Shown here piece by piece: positions 9,447-18,040 of a DNA stretch of 64,000 bases. The stretch is from Caulobacter endophyticus. GTDB lineage: Bacteria; Pseudomonadota; Alphaproteobacteria; Caulobacterales; Caulobacteraceae. The stretch covers positions 62,001 through 126,000 of the forward strand of contig NZ_JARQWV010000005.1 in the NCBI RefSeq assembly GCF_029543245.1. Reading direction: 5' to 3'. A program made the position numbers and the translations under genes. Numbering within the stretch: the stretch's first letter is position 1; every line of letters starts with the position of its first letter. Under the pieces are notes generated by a model. That model saw only the letters and a list, made by a program, of their open reading frames with translations, had not been told where the DNA came from and ran no database searches.

Positions 9447-10646
9447 TTAGCGAGCACCCTTCACGGCCGCGACGATCTTTTCGGCGCCGTCAGACAGATC
9501 GTTGGCGGCGATGACGTTCAGGCCGCTTTCCGAGATGATTTTCTTACCCAGTTCGACGTTGGTGCCTTCCAGGCGAACGACGAGCGGAACCGACAGGCCG
9601 ACTTCCTTCACGGCGGCGATGACGCCTTCCGCGATGATGTCGCAGCGCATGATGCCGCCGAAGATGTTGACCAGGATGCCCTTCACGGCCGGATCGGCGG
9701 TGATGATCTTGAAGGCCGCGGTGACCTTCTCCTTGGAAGCGCCGCCGCCGACATCGAGGAAGTTGGCCGGCTCGGCGCCGTACAGCTTGATGATGTCCAT
9801 GGTGGCCATGGCCAGGCCCGCGCCGTTGACCATGCAGCCGATTTCGCCGTCGAGGGCGATGTAGGCCAGGTCGTACTTGCTGGCTTCGATTTCCTTGGGG
9901 TCTTCTTCGGTCTCGTCGCGCAGCTCGCGGATGTCCGGGTGACGGAACAGCGAGTTGCCGTCGAACGACAGCTTGGCGTCCAGGACGCGCAGGTGGTCGT
10001 CGGCGGTGACGATCAGCGGGTTGATTTCCAGCATCGCCATGTCCTTGGCCATGAAGGCCGTGAACAGCTGGTTCAGCAGGACGGCGGCTTCCTTGGCCAG
10101 GCCGCCGGTCAGGCCCAGGGCCTTGGCCAGCGCGCGCTGGTGGGTCGGCCACACGCCGGTCGCCGGATCGATGGTGAAGGTGTGGATCTTTTCCGGGGTC
10201 GAGGCGGCGACGTCCTCGATGTCCATGCCGCCTTCGGTCGAAGCGACGACCGAGACCTTGCTCGAGGCGCGGTCAACCAGCAGCGACAGGTAGAATTCCT
10301 TGGCGATCGCGGCGCCTTCCTCGATGTAGAGGCGGTTCACCTGCTTGCCCTTGGGGCCGGTCTGGTGCGTCACCAGCACGCGGCCGAGCATTTCGGCGGC
10401 GTTGGTCTTGACGTCTTCGACCGACTTGACGACGCGGACGCCGCCCTTGGCGTCGGGGCCGAGGCCCTCGAACTTGCCCTTGCCGCGGCCGCCGGCGTGG
10501 ATCTGGCTCTTCACGACGAAGACCGGACCGCCCAGCTTCTCGGCGGCGGCGACGGCTTCATCGACGGTGAACGCCGCGAAGCCACGCGGGACGGGGGCGC
10601 CGAACTCCGCGAGGACGGCTTTAGCTTGATGCTCGTGAATGTTCAT
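9447..10646 (-). CDS. sucC: Succinyl-CoA synthetase beta subunit
   Basis: A 399-residue ATP-grasp subunit that binds the nucleotide and succinate and partners SucD. It begins [20 protein letters not shown], the standard family N-terminus. A 25-codon longer frame is possible, but its extra residues do not look conserved. Conserved elements include [18 protein letters not shown] (ATP-grasp), MLEINPL and [10 protein letters not shown]. It is the first gene of the operon; a promoter match lies 40-70 bases upstream. A mdh gene, often next to sucC in alphaproteobacteria, is not adjacent. Confidence 0.97.
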   Translation of the reverse strand: MNIHEHQAKAVLAEFGAPVPRGFAAFTVDEAVAAAEKLGGPVFVVKSQIHAGGRGKGKFEGLGPDAKGGVRVVKSVEDVKTNAAEMLGRVLVTHQTGPKGKQVNRLYIEEGAAIAKEFYLSLLVDRASSKVSVVASTEGGMDIEDVAASTPEKIHTFTIDPATGVWPTHQRALAKALGLTGGLAKEAAVLLNQLFTAFMAKDMAMLEINPLIVTADDHLRVLDAKLSFDGNSLFRHPDIRELRDETEEDPKEIEASKYDLAYIALDGEIGCMVNGAGLAMATMDIIKLYGAEPANFLDVGGGASKEKVTAAFKIITADPAVKGILVNIFGGIMRCDIIAEGVIAAVKEVGLSVPLVVRLEGTNVELGKKIISESGLNVIAANDLSDGAEKIVAAVKGAR

Positions 10647-10686
10647 GAGGGACCGGTCTTCCGCGACGGTTCTTGAATGTGGCGGC

Positions 10687-10715
10687 GTTATAGGAGCGTG
10701 ATTTCGCAGGCGCAA
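10687..10715 (-). promoter_or_regulatory. Candidate sucC promoter
   Basis: Minus strand: TTGCGCC, 14-base spacer, CCTATAAC. This fits the Caulobacter housekeeping consensus (TTGaCgS, N10-14, GCtANAWC) well, with 7 of 8 positions in the -10 element. It predicts a leader of about 35 bases before the sucC ATG. Confidence 0.55.
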
Positions 10716-10752
10716 CCGCACTTGGACGATAACCGCCCCCCATATTTTCGAT

Positions 10753-10774
10753 CCGTTGTCCGAACGGACAACGG
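10753..10774. promoter_or_regulatory. 22-bp palindrome upstream of the sucCDAB promoter
   Basis: CCGTTGTCCG-AA-CGGACAACGG: two exact 10-base arms with a 2-base spacer. It lies about 40 bases upstream of the predicted -35 element, a position typical of an activator site. The binding protein is unknown. Confidence 0.6.
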
Positions 10775-11189
10775 CGCCGCCTTCCTGGGCCGGGTGATCG
10801 AAAAGCCTGATCTTTTCGGAAATCGTCCACAGGCCGGGCCTGGCAAGGCGTTGGGGCCCGAGCGGCGCTTGCGCGAACGATGTTACCGTTCACTTTTATC
10901 GCGAGAGCTTGCCTGCTTGTGCACTGCGGTTGCGCTTTTCGGCCGGTCGGGCGCATTTGCCGCGCTTCGTGACGAAGTATTGCTGCGGCGCTGGCCTGCA
11001 ACGCTGCGTCGCTTTGAAAAACAACGACTTAAATACGATGCATTTTGTGCAAAACCGGAGAACCGGGGCAGGATATACTCGGTGCGACGCCGTGGCTTGA
11101 AAGTATCAATCATTTATTGACCGTCTCGAAGCTTCTTCTTGCCGGATGCGCCCAGGGAAAAATCCCGGATAGGCATTGGAAGGGCTTCC

Positions 11190-12869
11190 ATGTTCAACCG
11201 CTCGCAAGTGCAGGCCGTCGAGACCCTCGCGGCCCTCGACCGGTCGCTGGCGACCATCGAGTTCGACCCCAAGGGCCGGATCCTGACGGCGAACGAGAAC
11301 TTCTGTTCGGCCATGGGCTACGACCTGGCCGAGATCGTCGGCAAGCACCACAGCCTGTTCGTCGAGCCCGACTACGCCGCCAGCAGCGACTATGCGGCGT
11401 TCTGGGCCAAGCTCGGCCGCGGCGAGTTCGACGCCCGCGAATACCTGCGGGTGGGCAAGGGCGGCCGCGAGGTCTGGATCCAGGCCTCGTACAATCCGAT
11501 CCGCAACGCGCGCGGCGCGGTGACCCGGATCGTCAAGATCGCCACCGACATCACCGACCAGAAGCGCCGCGCCGCCGAGCAGCACGGCAAGATGGAGGCC
11601 ATCGGCCGGGCCCAGGCGGTGATCGAGTTCACCCCGGCCGGCGAGATCCTGACCGCCAACCAGAACTTCCTCGACGCGCTGGGCTACTCGCTGGGCGAGA
11701 TCCAGGGGCGGCATCACCGGATGTTCGTCGAGCCGGCCGAGGCCAATGCGCCCGGCTACGCCGCCTTCTGGGCCCGGCTGAACGCGGGCGAATTCGTCGC
11801 CGCCGAGTTCAAGCGCCTGGGCAAGGGCGGCCGCGCGGTATGGATCCAGGCCTCGTACAACCCGATCTTCGACCACAAGCGCCGCATCGCCAAGGTCGTG
11901 AAGTTCGCCACCGTGGTCACCGGCCGCGTCGACGCCGTCAACGAGATCGCCGCGGGCCTGGACCATCTGGCCCGCAACGACCTGACCTACCGCATCGAAA
12001 AGCCGGTCGACCCGCAGTTCGCCAAGGTGCGCGACGACTTCAACAGCGCCATGTCGGCGCTGGACGGGGCCATGGGCGTGGTGGCCTCGGCCACCCAGAG
12101 CGTCGGGGCCGGGGCGCAGGAGATCTCGATCGCCGCCGACGACCTGTCGCGCCGCACCGAGATCCAGGCCTCGAACCTCGAGGAGGCCGCCGCCGCCCTC
12201 GACCAGATCACCGCCACCGTCAACCGCAGCGCCGAGGGCGCGCGCGAGGTCTCGCAGGTGGCCTCGGCCGCCCGCATCGACGCCACCCGCTCGGGCGAGA
12301 TCGTCGGCGAGGCCGTCGCGGCCATGGGCGAGATCGAGGAAAGCTCGGGCAAGATCACCAGCATCATCGGCGTGATCGACGAGATCGCCTTCCAGACCAA
12401 CCTCCTGGCGCTCAACGCCGGGGTCGAGGCCGCTCGCGCGGGCGACGCGGGCAAGGGTTTTGCGGTCGTGGCCTCCGAGGTTCGGGCCCTGGCCCAGCGC
12501 TCGGCGGAAGCCGCCAAGGAGATCAAGGCCCTGATCGCCAGGAGCACCTCGCAGGTGGGCCGCGGCGTGCGCCTGGTCGGCGAGACCGGCGAGGCCTTGG
12601 CCACCATCGTCGACAAGGTCGGCAGGATCGACGGCCTGATCCTGGAGATCGCCCAGTCCTCGCGCGAACAGGCCACCGGCCTGTCGGAGGTCAACACCGC
12701 CGTCAACCGTATGGACGAGGTCACCCAGCGCAACTCGGCCATGGTCGAGGAAGCCACCGTCGCCTCGGCCAGCCTGAAGCTGGAAGCCGGCGAGTTGGCG
12801 GAGCTGGTGTCGCGCTTCGAGGTCAGCAGCGGCGGGGCGGTGAAGCAAGCCGTGAGGCGGCGGGCTTAA
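11190..12869 (+). CDS. Soluble PAS-PAS methyl-accepting chemotaxis protein
   Basis: A 559-residue chemoreceptor with no transmembrane helix, so probably cytosolic. Two tandem PAS domains (about 12-125 and 134-247) are strikingly alike: [12 protein letters not shown] versus [12 protein letters not shown], and an identical [10 protein letters not shown] in both. A short HAMP-like segment follows (about 250-310). The methyl-accepting signalling domain has the canonical hairpin tip ([23 protein letters not shown] split across 396-418) that contacts CheA/CheW. The start ATG at 11190 has GGAAGGG six bases upstream. The architecture resembles Pseudomonas BdlA and other PAS-PAS receptors that sense redox or oxygen; the ligand here is unknown. 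No other che gene is adjacent. Confidence 0.93.
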   Translation: MFNRSQVQAVETLAALDRSLATIEFDPKGRILTANENFCSAMGYDLAEIVGKHHSLFVEPDYAASSDYAAFWAKLGRGEFDAREYLRVGKGGREVWIQASYNPIRNARGAVTRIVKIATDITDQKRRAAEQHGKMEAIGRAQAVIEFTPAGEILTANQNFLDALGYSLGEIQGRHHRMFVEPAEANAPGYAAFWARLNAGEFVAAEFKRLGKGGRAVWIQASYNPIFDHKRRIAKVVKFATVVTGRVDAVNEIAAGLDHLARNDLTYRIEKPVDPQFAKVRDDFNSAMSALDGAMGVVASATQSVGAGAQEISIAADDLSRRTEIQASNLEEAAAALDQITATVNRSAEGAREVSQVASAARIDATRSGEIVGEAVAAMGEIEESSGKITSIIGVIDEIAFQTNLLALNAGVEAARAGDAGKGFAVVASEVRALAQRSAEAAKEIKALIARSTSQVGRGVRLVGETGEALATIVDKVGRIDGLILEIAQSSREQATGLSEVNTAVNRMDEVTQRNSAMVEEATVASASLKLEAGELAELVSRFEVSSGGAVKQAVRRRA

Positions 12870-12871
12870 GC

Positions 12872-12982
12872 CTCTCTCCCTTCCCCCTTGATGGGGGAAG
12901 GGTCGGGGATGGGGGTGACGCGGCGGTTCGGCCGCCGCCGCCCTAGCCACCCCCACCCAACCCTCCCCATCGAGGGGGAGGG
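12872..12982. repeat. Palindromic intergenic repeat, family A-like (copy 3)
   Basis: A degenerate inverted repeat between convergent genes: CTCTCCCTTCCCCCTTGATGGGG on the left and CCCTCCCCATCGAGGGGGAGGG on the right, with an inner GCGGCGGTTCGGCCGCCGCC hairpin and complementary GGGGATGGGGGTG/CACCCCCACCC. It lacks the GTCGGCGAAGCCGAC signature of copies 2, 6 and 8. Confidence 0.7.
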
Positions 12983-12992
12983 CTTTGCATTT

Positions 12993-15900
12993 TCACTTCA
13001 CCGCCACGGTCGCGCGGCGTTCCAGCTTGCCCCAGCCGACGCGGCCGCCGCGCACGGCGGTCAGCACCGATTTCACCACCACGTAGTACATCAGCTGGCG
13101 GTAGCCGAAGCGCTGCACCGGCAGGTAGGGCAGGTCGGCCCACGGCGCGCGCTTCTCGAGGGCCATGCCCAGGGCGCCGGCCGACAGGTCGACGAGAATG
13201 AACACCGCCCAGTAGAGCAGGCCGCGCACCATGTCGTCGGGCCGCCATTCCAGCGGGTGGGCGAGCGCCGCGTAGAGGCCCGAGACCAGGCTCCAGACCA
13301 CGGCCAGGTCGACCAGAGGCGCGGCCACGGCCAGCAGGATCTGGAACAGCCAGATCTGCGGCAGGGCCACGAAACCCAGCACCGGGGTCTTGGGATTGAA
13401 CAGCGCCGCGCGGTGCTTCCACACGCACTGCAGGGTGCCGAACGACCAGCGGAAGCGCTGCTTGAGCAGGCCGCTCACCGTGTCGGGGGCCTCGGTATAG
13501 GCGCGGGCGGCCGGATCGAAGGCCACCTTCCAGCCGGCGCGCTGGCAGGCGATGGTCAGGTCCTGGTCCTCGGCCAGGGTGTCGGAGGGATAGCCGCCCA
13601 GGACGTCGAGCACGCTCTTGCGCCAGGCCCCGACGGCGCCCGGCACCACGGTCACCGCCCCCAGGGCCGCCAGCGCCCTCCGCTCCAGGTTCTGGGCGGT
13701 GACATATTCCAGGGCCTGCCAGCGGGTGACGATGTTGAGGCGATTGCCGACGATGGCGTTGCCGGCCACCGCCCCGATCTTCGGATCGGCGAACCAGCGC
13801 ACCAGCCGGCCGATGGTCGACTTGGGGAACTGGGTGTCGGCGTCCAGGGCCACCACGAACTCGCCCTTGGCCACGGCCAGGCCCCGGTTGACGGCGCGGG
13901 CCTTGCCGCCGTTCTCGAACGACAGCAGCGTCACGCGCGGATCGCCCGCGAAGTGGTCGCGCACCTCCTGGGCCGTGCGGTCCTTGGAGCCGTCGTCGAG
14001 GACCAGCACCTCGATGTTCTTCCAGTCGCTCTCCAGGATCCGCGCCACCGAGGCGGCGATCACCTTCTCCTCGTTGAAGCAGGGGATAAGCACGCTGACC
14101 AGCGGGCCGCTCGCGGGATCCAGATCCTGCGGCGTGCGCTCGGTCGCCTTGTGGACCAGGGCCAGGCACGCCAGGAAGACGAGGCGCGCGACACCAAGAG
14201 CAATGGCAGTGATGAAGAGCCCGACCAGCAGGGCGTTCAGCCCCCGGAAGAAGCCGAAGCCCAGGCGATCCAGCGCCAGGCCGACCGGGTCGCGCTCGCT
14301 CCTGGGCATCACCTGCTCAGGCGTCATGCCGGCCAGCTCGCCGACCGTGACCAGCCGGTAGCCGCGGGCGCGGATGCCGTCGATCAGGCCGGGCAGGGCC
14401 TTGATGGTGTTCTCGCGATTGCCGCCGGCGTCGTGCAGCAGCACCACCTGGCCGGGATTGGCGCCCGGATGGTCCAGGCGGTCCAGCGCGCGGTCGATGA
14501 TCACCTGCGGCGGGGGCTTCTGCCAGTCGTCGGTGTCGATCCGCAGGCCGACGATCAGGTAGCCGAGGGTCTGGGCGATCACCAGCGGATCGACCTCGCG
14601 CGGGGTCGAGGGCTCGGCGTCGCCGAAGAACGGCGGGCGGAACAGGCGCATCGAGCGGCCGGTGACCACCTCGAACAGGCGCTGGGTGGCGTTCAGCTCG
14701 ACCTGGGTCTGGGGCAGCGGCGTTTCGCCGATATTGGGGTGGGTCCAGGTGTGGCCGCCCACATCGTGACCCTCGCGGATCTCGCGCTCCACCAGGCCCG
14801 GATGCTTCTGCATGTTCTGGCCGATGACGAAGAAGGTCGCCGGGGCGTTCTTTGCTTTCAGAATATCGAGGATCTTCGGTGTCCAGCGCGGGTCGGGGCC
14901 GTCGTCGAAGGTCAGGGCCACCAGGCCCGGCTTCTGGCCGTAGCGCTCGATGACGTAGGAACTGGGCAGGACGTCGTAGGTCTCGCCCGAGATCAGGCCG
15001 GTGTCGGGATCGAATTCCAGCGAACGCTTGCCGGGCGTGGGCAGGGACGAGACGCGCAGCACCTCGCCGCCGCCGTCGAAATCGACGCTCTGGCCGGCCG
15101 GGATGCGGGCCAGAGCGGCGGCCGTTCCCTTGCCGTAGGGCTGGCCCAGCACGCTCCACACGCCGGGATCCTCGCCGCCCATGCGCCACAGGCCATAGCC
15201 GCGCGGCCGGAACGGGTCGGTGGCCTTGATCTGGTTGAACAGGGTGGCCGCGTCGAGGAACCACACCACGTGCTTGTCGCCGTTGTCGGCGGCGTAGGCG
15301 TAGGTGGGGTTGAGGGCGTTGTCGTCCATGCGGATGTCCGCGCCGGCGTCCTGGGCGTTGCGGATCGCCTCGTGGAAGGTGGCCGCGTCGCCGCTGGCCG
15401 CCGCGCCGTCGGCCTTCAGCGTCCAGTCGTAGCCGTAGGCGCCCAGCGCCAGCACGGTGCGGGCCGGGTCGAGGGTGGAGAAGCGCTTGTCGAGCTCGCT
15501 CTCGTACCAGTCCTGGCCGGCGTTGGGGCCGGGGTCGCCGCCGCCGTAGTGCTGGTCGTAGGCCATCAGCACGATGGTGTCGGCCGACTGCTGCAGGCGC
15601 TTCAGCGGCCAGCCCTGCTCGTCGAAGGGGGCGGTGACCCAGACCTCGCGGCCCGAGGCCTTGAAGGCCGCGCGGGCCTCGTCCAGCAGCAGCGGGTAGT
15701 TGGAGAGGCCCTTGGGCGACAAGGCCTCGAGGTCGAAGATGTAGCCGCCGAAGCCGCGCCGCTGGGCCAGGGCGACCAGGTTGTCGATCAGCGCCTTGCG
15801 GGCGGCCGGATCGGCCAGCAGGGCGTCGGCCATCGGGCCGTTGAACGCAGCGTCAGCCGAGTTGTGGACCAGCGGCAGCACCGTCGGGTGATTGGGGGCG

Positions 15901-16349
15901 GCGGCGATGCGGGCCGTGCCGACCGGGTCGTCGTCGACATTGATCTGGCCCTTGGGACCGTTCAGCGCCACCCACTGGGGCGAGACGACGTCGAGGCCGG
16001 CGATGTGCCGGCGCAGGGACTCGCGGCTGTCCTCGTCCCAGGGCACGTAGAAGCCGACGCTGAGCGGCTTGGCCGCGCCGATGGCGGCGGGCGTCTTGGG
16101 GGCGGGCAGGGCGCGCCAGGCCGGCGGCTTGCCGGGCTTGAGGCGATGGGCCGTCTCCTCGTGCAGCGCCGACAGCACGTGCGGATCCTTCAGCGTCACC
16201 GCAGGCAGGCGCGGGGCGAAGGCCAGGGTGGCCAGGAAGCCGGCCACGATCGCCGCCACCAGCGACAGCGCTATGCCCGCCGCCAGGGTGAACCTGCGCC
16301 GCCGCTTGCCGGTGGGGTCATGGAAGATGTGCCGATCGTCGCCGCTCAT
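12993..16349 (-). CDS. Three-domain polysaccharide protein: GH18-like + NodB deacetylase + family 2 glycosyltransferase
   Basis: A 1118-residue membrane protein. Residues 22-46 form an N-terminal membrane anchor. Residues about 95-440 are glycosyl-hydrolase-18-like, with FDLEAL (Asp206, Glu208), but the earlier aspartates of the DxxDxDxE motif are missing. Residues about 475-680 are a NodB/CE4 deacetylase with all motifs: TFDDGPD (480-486), HTWTH (533-537), RPPFF (571-575), DTDDW (605-609) and LLHD (637-640). After another membrane segment (about 703-732) comes a processive GT2 domain: DDGSKD (785-790), DAD (836-838), EDQD (927-930) and QRFRW (964-968), then more helices. It probably makes and deacetylates an envelope or exported N-acetylhexosamine polymer. 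Substrate unknown. It stands alone, between repeats. Confidence 0.92.
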   Translation of the reverse strand: MSGDDRHIFHDPTGKRRRRFTLAAGIALSLVAAIVAGFLATLAFAPRLPAVTLKDPHVLSALHEETAHRLKPGKPPAWRALPAPKTPAAIGAAKPLSVGFYVPWDEDSRESLRRHIAGLDVVSPQWVALNGPKGQINVDDDPVGTARIAAAPNHPTVLPLVHNSADAAFNGPMADALLADPAARKALIDNLVALAQRRGFGGYIFDLEALSPKGLSNYPLLLDEARAAFKASGREVWVTAPFDEQGWPLKRLQQSADTIVLMAYDQHYGGGDPGPNAGQDWYESELDKRFSTLDPARTVLALGAYGYDWTLKADGAAASGDAATFHEAIRNAQDAGADIRMDDNALNPTYAYAADNGDKHVVWFLDAATLFNQIKATDPFRPRGYGLWRMGGEDPGVWSVLGQPYGKGTAAALARIPAGQSVDFDGGGEVLRVSSLPTPGKRSLEFDPDTGLISGETYDVLPSSYVIERYGQKPGLVALTFDDGPDPRWTPKILDILKAKNAPATFFVIGQNMQKHPGLVEREIREGHDVGGHTWTHPNIGETPLPQTQVELNATQRLFEVVTGRSMRLFRPPFFGDAEPSTPREVDPLVIAQTLGYLIVGLRIDTDDWQKPPPQVIIDRALDRLDHPGANPGQVVLLHDAGGNRENTIKALPGLIDGIRARGYRLVTVGELAGMTPEQVMPRSERDPVGLALDRLGFGFFRGLNALLVGLFITAIALGVARLVFLACLALVHKATERTPQDLDPASGPLVSVLIPCFNEEKVIAASVARILESDWKNIEVLVLDDGSKDRTAQEVRDHFAGDPRVTLLSFENGGKARAVNRGLAVAKGEFVVALDADTQFPKSTIGRLVRWFADPKIGAVAGNAIVGNRLNIVTRWQALEYVTAQNLERRALAALGAVTVVPGAVGAWRKSVLDVLGGYPSDTLAEDQDLTIACQRAGWKVAFDPAARAYTEAPDTVSGLLKQRFRWSFGTLQCVWKHRAALFNPKTPVLGFVALPQIWLFQILLAVAAPLVDLAVVWSLVSGLYAALAHPLEWRPDDMVRGLLYWAVFILVDLSAGALGMALEKRAPWADLPYLPVQRFGYRQLMYYVVVKSVLTAVRGGRVGWGKLERRATVAVK

Positions 16350-16490
16350 CGCGCCGTACCCCGCTCATACCGCTGATAACACGGTTTCGGCGGCGCAATG
16401 ATCCTGGATCATGTCCGAACGGTGGCGCTTGAACGGCCTTGAAGCGACTGCGACTTTTTGGCTGTGAGCTTCAGTCTGCGCTCCAAGGGT

Positions 16491-16600
16491 CGTCATCCCG
16501 GCCGTAGCGAAGCGGAGAGCCGGGACCCAGGGGCGACCGCAATGCACCGGCCCCTGGGTCCCGGGTCTACGGCGCTACGCGCCTTCGCCCGGGATGACGG
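16491..16600. repeat. Palindromic intergenic repeat, family B (copy 1)
   Basis: An inverted repeat: CGTCATCCCGGCC ... GCCGGGACCCAGGGG ... CCCCTGGGTCCCGGG ... CGCCCGGGATGACGG. It lies downstream of the MFS gene and upstream of the three-domain gene. The rest of the 16350-16615 gap shows nothing I recognise. The same family occurs at 37386-37471. Confidence 0.8.
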
Positions 16601-16615
16601 AAAAATGGGAGGCCT

Positions 16616-17950
16616 TCAGTCCACCCAGTCCTTCTCCAGCCGCTTGCTGGCCAGGAAGAACAGGCCTGCCGCCACGAGGTAGAAGCCCATGCCGGTATAG
16701 ATCGACCAGCGCAGCGACTCCGCGCCGAACATCGGCTTGAGGAGGTCGGAGACCAGGCCGAAATAGTAGATGCCGACGGCGATGCCCAAGAGGTTGTTGA
16801 TCAGCAGGAACAGGGCCGAGGCGGTGGTGCGCATCGGCGCCGGGGCCAGGTGCTGGACGGCGGCCGTGATGGGGCCAAGCCAGGCCAGGTTCAGGCCCGT
16901 CGGGATCAGGAAGATCAGGAAGGCGGCGGTCATGGCCGCGCTCTTGCCCAGGCCGCCGAACAGCGCGCCGCTGTTCATGGCCAGCAGGAAGCAGGGCACC
17001 GAGATCAGGAAGGCGATGGCCGGGGTGATCGGATAGCCCGACTTGGACTTGGCCCCCAGCTTGTCGGCCACCACGCCGCCCAGCCAGATGCCCAGCAGGC
17101 CGCCGAACAGGGCGATGCCCGAATAGTACCAGGCGGTCTGCGACAGGGTGAGGCCGAGGCTCCGCATGAAGAAGCTGGGCAGCCAGGCGGCGACGCCGTA
17201 GCCGCAGACCGACGAGGCGGCCGCGCCGAACGACAGCAGCCAGAACGACGGCTTGGCCGCCAGCAGGCGCACCGCGTCGCCGAACGGCGGGGGCGGCGCG
17301 GGCGGCACCGGGGGCGCGGCGCTCTCGATGCGGTCGGCGCCGCCGCGCGGCGGATCCTTGACGATGGCCCGGAAGATCGGGGCCAGCACCACGCCCAGCA
17401 GACCCACGACGATGAAGGCCGTGCGCCAGCCATAGGTCGCGGCCAGCAGGCCGCCGACCAGCGTGCCCAGGCCAGAGCCCAGCGGGATGCCGAAGGCGTA
17501 GGCGGCCAGGGCGCGCGCCCGCTGGCTCTTGGGGAAGTAGTCGGCGATCAGCGAATAGGCCGGAGCCACGCCGCCGGCCTCGCCGACGCCGACGCCCATG
17601 CGCGAGAAAAACAGCTGCCAGAACCCGCCGGCGAAGCCGCACAGGGCGGTGAAGCCGCTCCACACGGTGAGCGCCGCGGTCATGATCCACACGCGGCTGA
17701 AGCGGTCGGCCAGCCAGGCGATGGGGATGGCCAGGGTGGTGTAGAGCAGGGCGAAGGCCAGGCCCCCCATCAGGCCGAACTGGCCGTCGGTGAGGCCGAA
17801 CTCGTCCTTGATCGGCTTGGCCAGGATCCCGAGGATCTGCCGGTCGAGGAAGTTCAGGGTGTAGACGAGGATCAGCGTGGCCAGCACCACGTAGCGATAG
17901 CTCGGGGCCGGCGCGGCCTCGTCAGGTTTGCGACCGTCGTCCATCGCCAT
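16616..17950 (-). CDS. MFS transporter (spinster-like group)
   Basis: A 444-residue major facilitator with about 12 hydrophobic helices in the inner membrane. The signature loop between helices 2 and 3 is present (WLADRFSRVWI), as are NFLDRQILGILAKPIKDEF near the N-terminus and the RMGVGVGEAGGVAPAYSLI motif, typical of the spinster-like or aromatic/anion porter groups. The long cytoplasmic loop is rich in Pro/Ala (PPVPPAPPPP). Two possible starts lie six bases apart (MAMDDG); I chose the first, with GGGGG just upstream. It lies 90 bases after a TonB-dependent receptor on the same strand, separated by a terminator. Together they could move one substrate across both membranes. Confidence 0.92.
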   Translation of the reverse strand: MAMDDGRKPDEAAPAPSYRYVVLATLILVYTLNFLDRQILGILAKPIKDEFGLTDGQFGLMGGLAFALLYTTLAIPIAWLADRFSRVWIMTAALTVWSGFTALCGFAGGFWQLFFSRMGVGVGEAGGVAPAYSLIADYFPKSQRARALAAYAFGIPLGSGLGTLVGGLLAATYGWRTAFIVVGLLGVVLAPIFRAIVKDPPRGGADRIESAAPPVPPAPPPPFGDAVRLLAAKPSFWLLSFGAAASSVCGYGVAAWLPSFFMRSLGLTLSQTAWYYSGIALFGGLLGIWLGGVVADKLGAKSKSGYPITPAIAFLISVPCFLLAMNSGALFGGLGKSAAMTAAFLIFLIPTGLNLAWLGPITAAVQHLAPAPMRTTASALFLLINNLLGIAVGIYYFGLVSDLLKPMFGAESLRWSIYTGMGFYLVAAGLFFLASKRLEKDWVD

Positions 17951-17990
17951 GCCCCCAGGGAATCAAACTCGGCTTTTGTGTAGCCCGGAT

Positions 17991-18029
17991 AAGAAAAGGG
18001 CGACGGCCTGTTGCAGCAAGCCGTCGCCC
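17991..18029 (-). terminator. Rho-independent terminator of the TonB-dependent receptor gene
   Basis: Exact 10-bp arms GGGCGACGGC/GCCGTCGCCC (17998-18007 and 18020-18029) with a 12-base loop. On the minus strand it is followed by TTTTCTT. It sits 12 bases past the receptor stop codon and upstream of the MFS gene. Confidence 0.88.
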
Positions 18030-18040
18030 GAGGCGTTCGC

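Larger units (their letters stand above)
10647..11189. other. 543-base intergenic region between sucC and a chemoreceptor gene
   Basis: Divergent upstream regions. It holds the sucC promoter and the 22-bp palindrome on the left. The right half (about 10890-11130) is clearly richer in A+T than its surroundings. Open frames here do not resemble proteins. No tRNA or other RNA gene was recognised. Confidence 0.6.

Noticed and set aside
10677..11120. A 147-residue open frame between sucC and the PAS chemoreceptor
   Set aside because: It overlaps the sucC promoter and has no ribosome binding site, no family resemblance and shifting codon usage.
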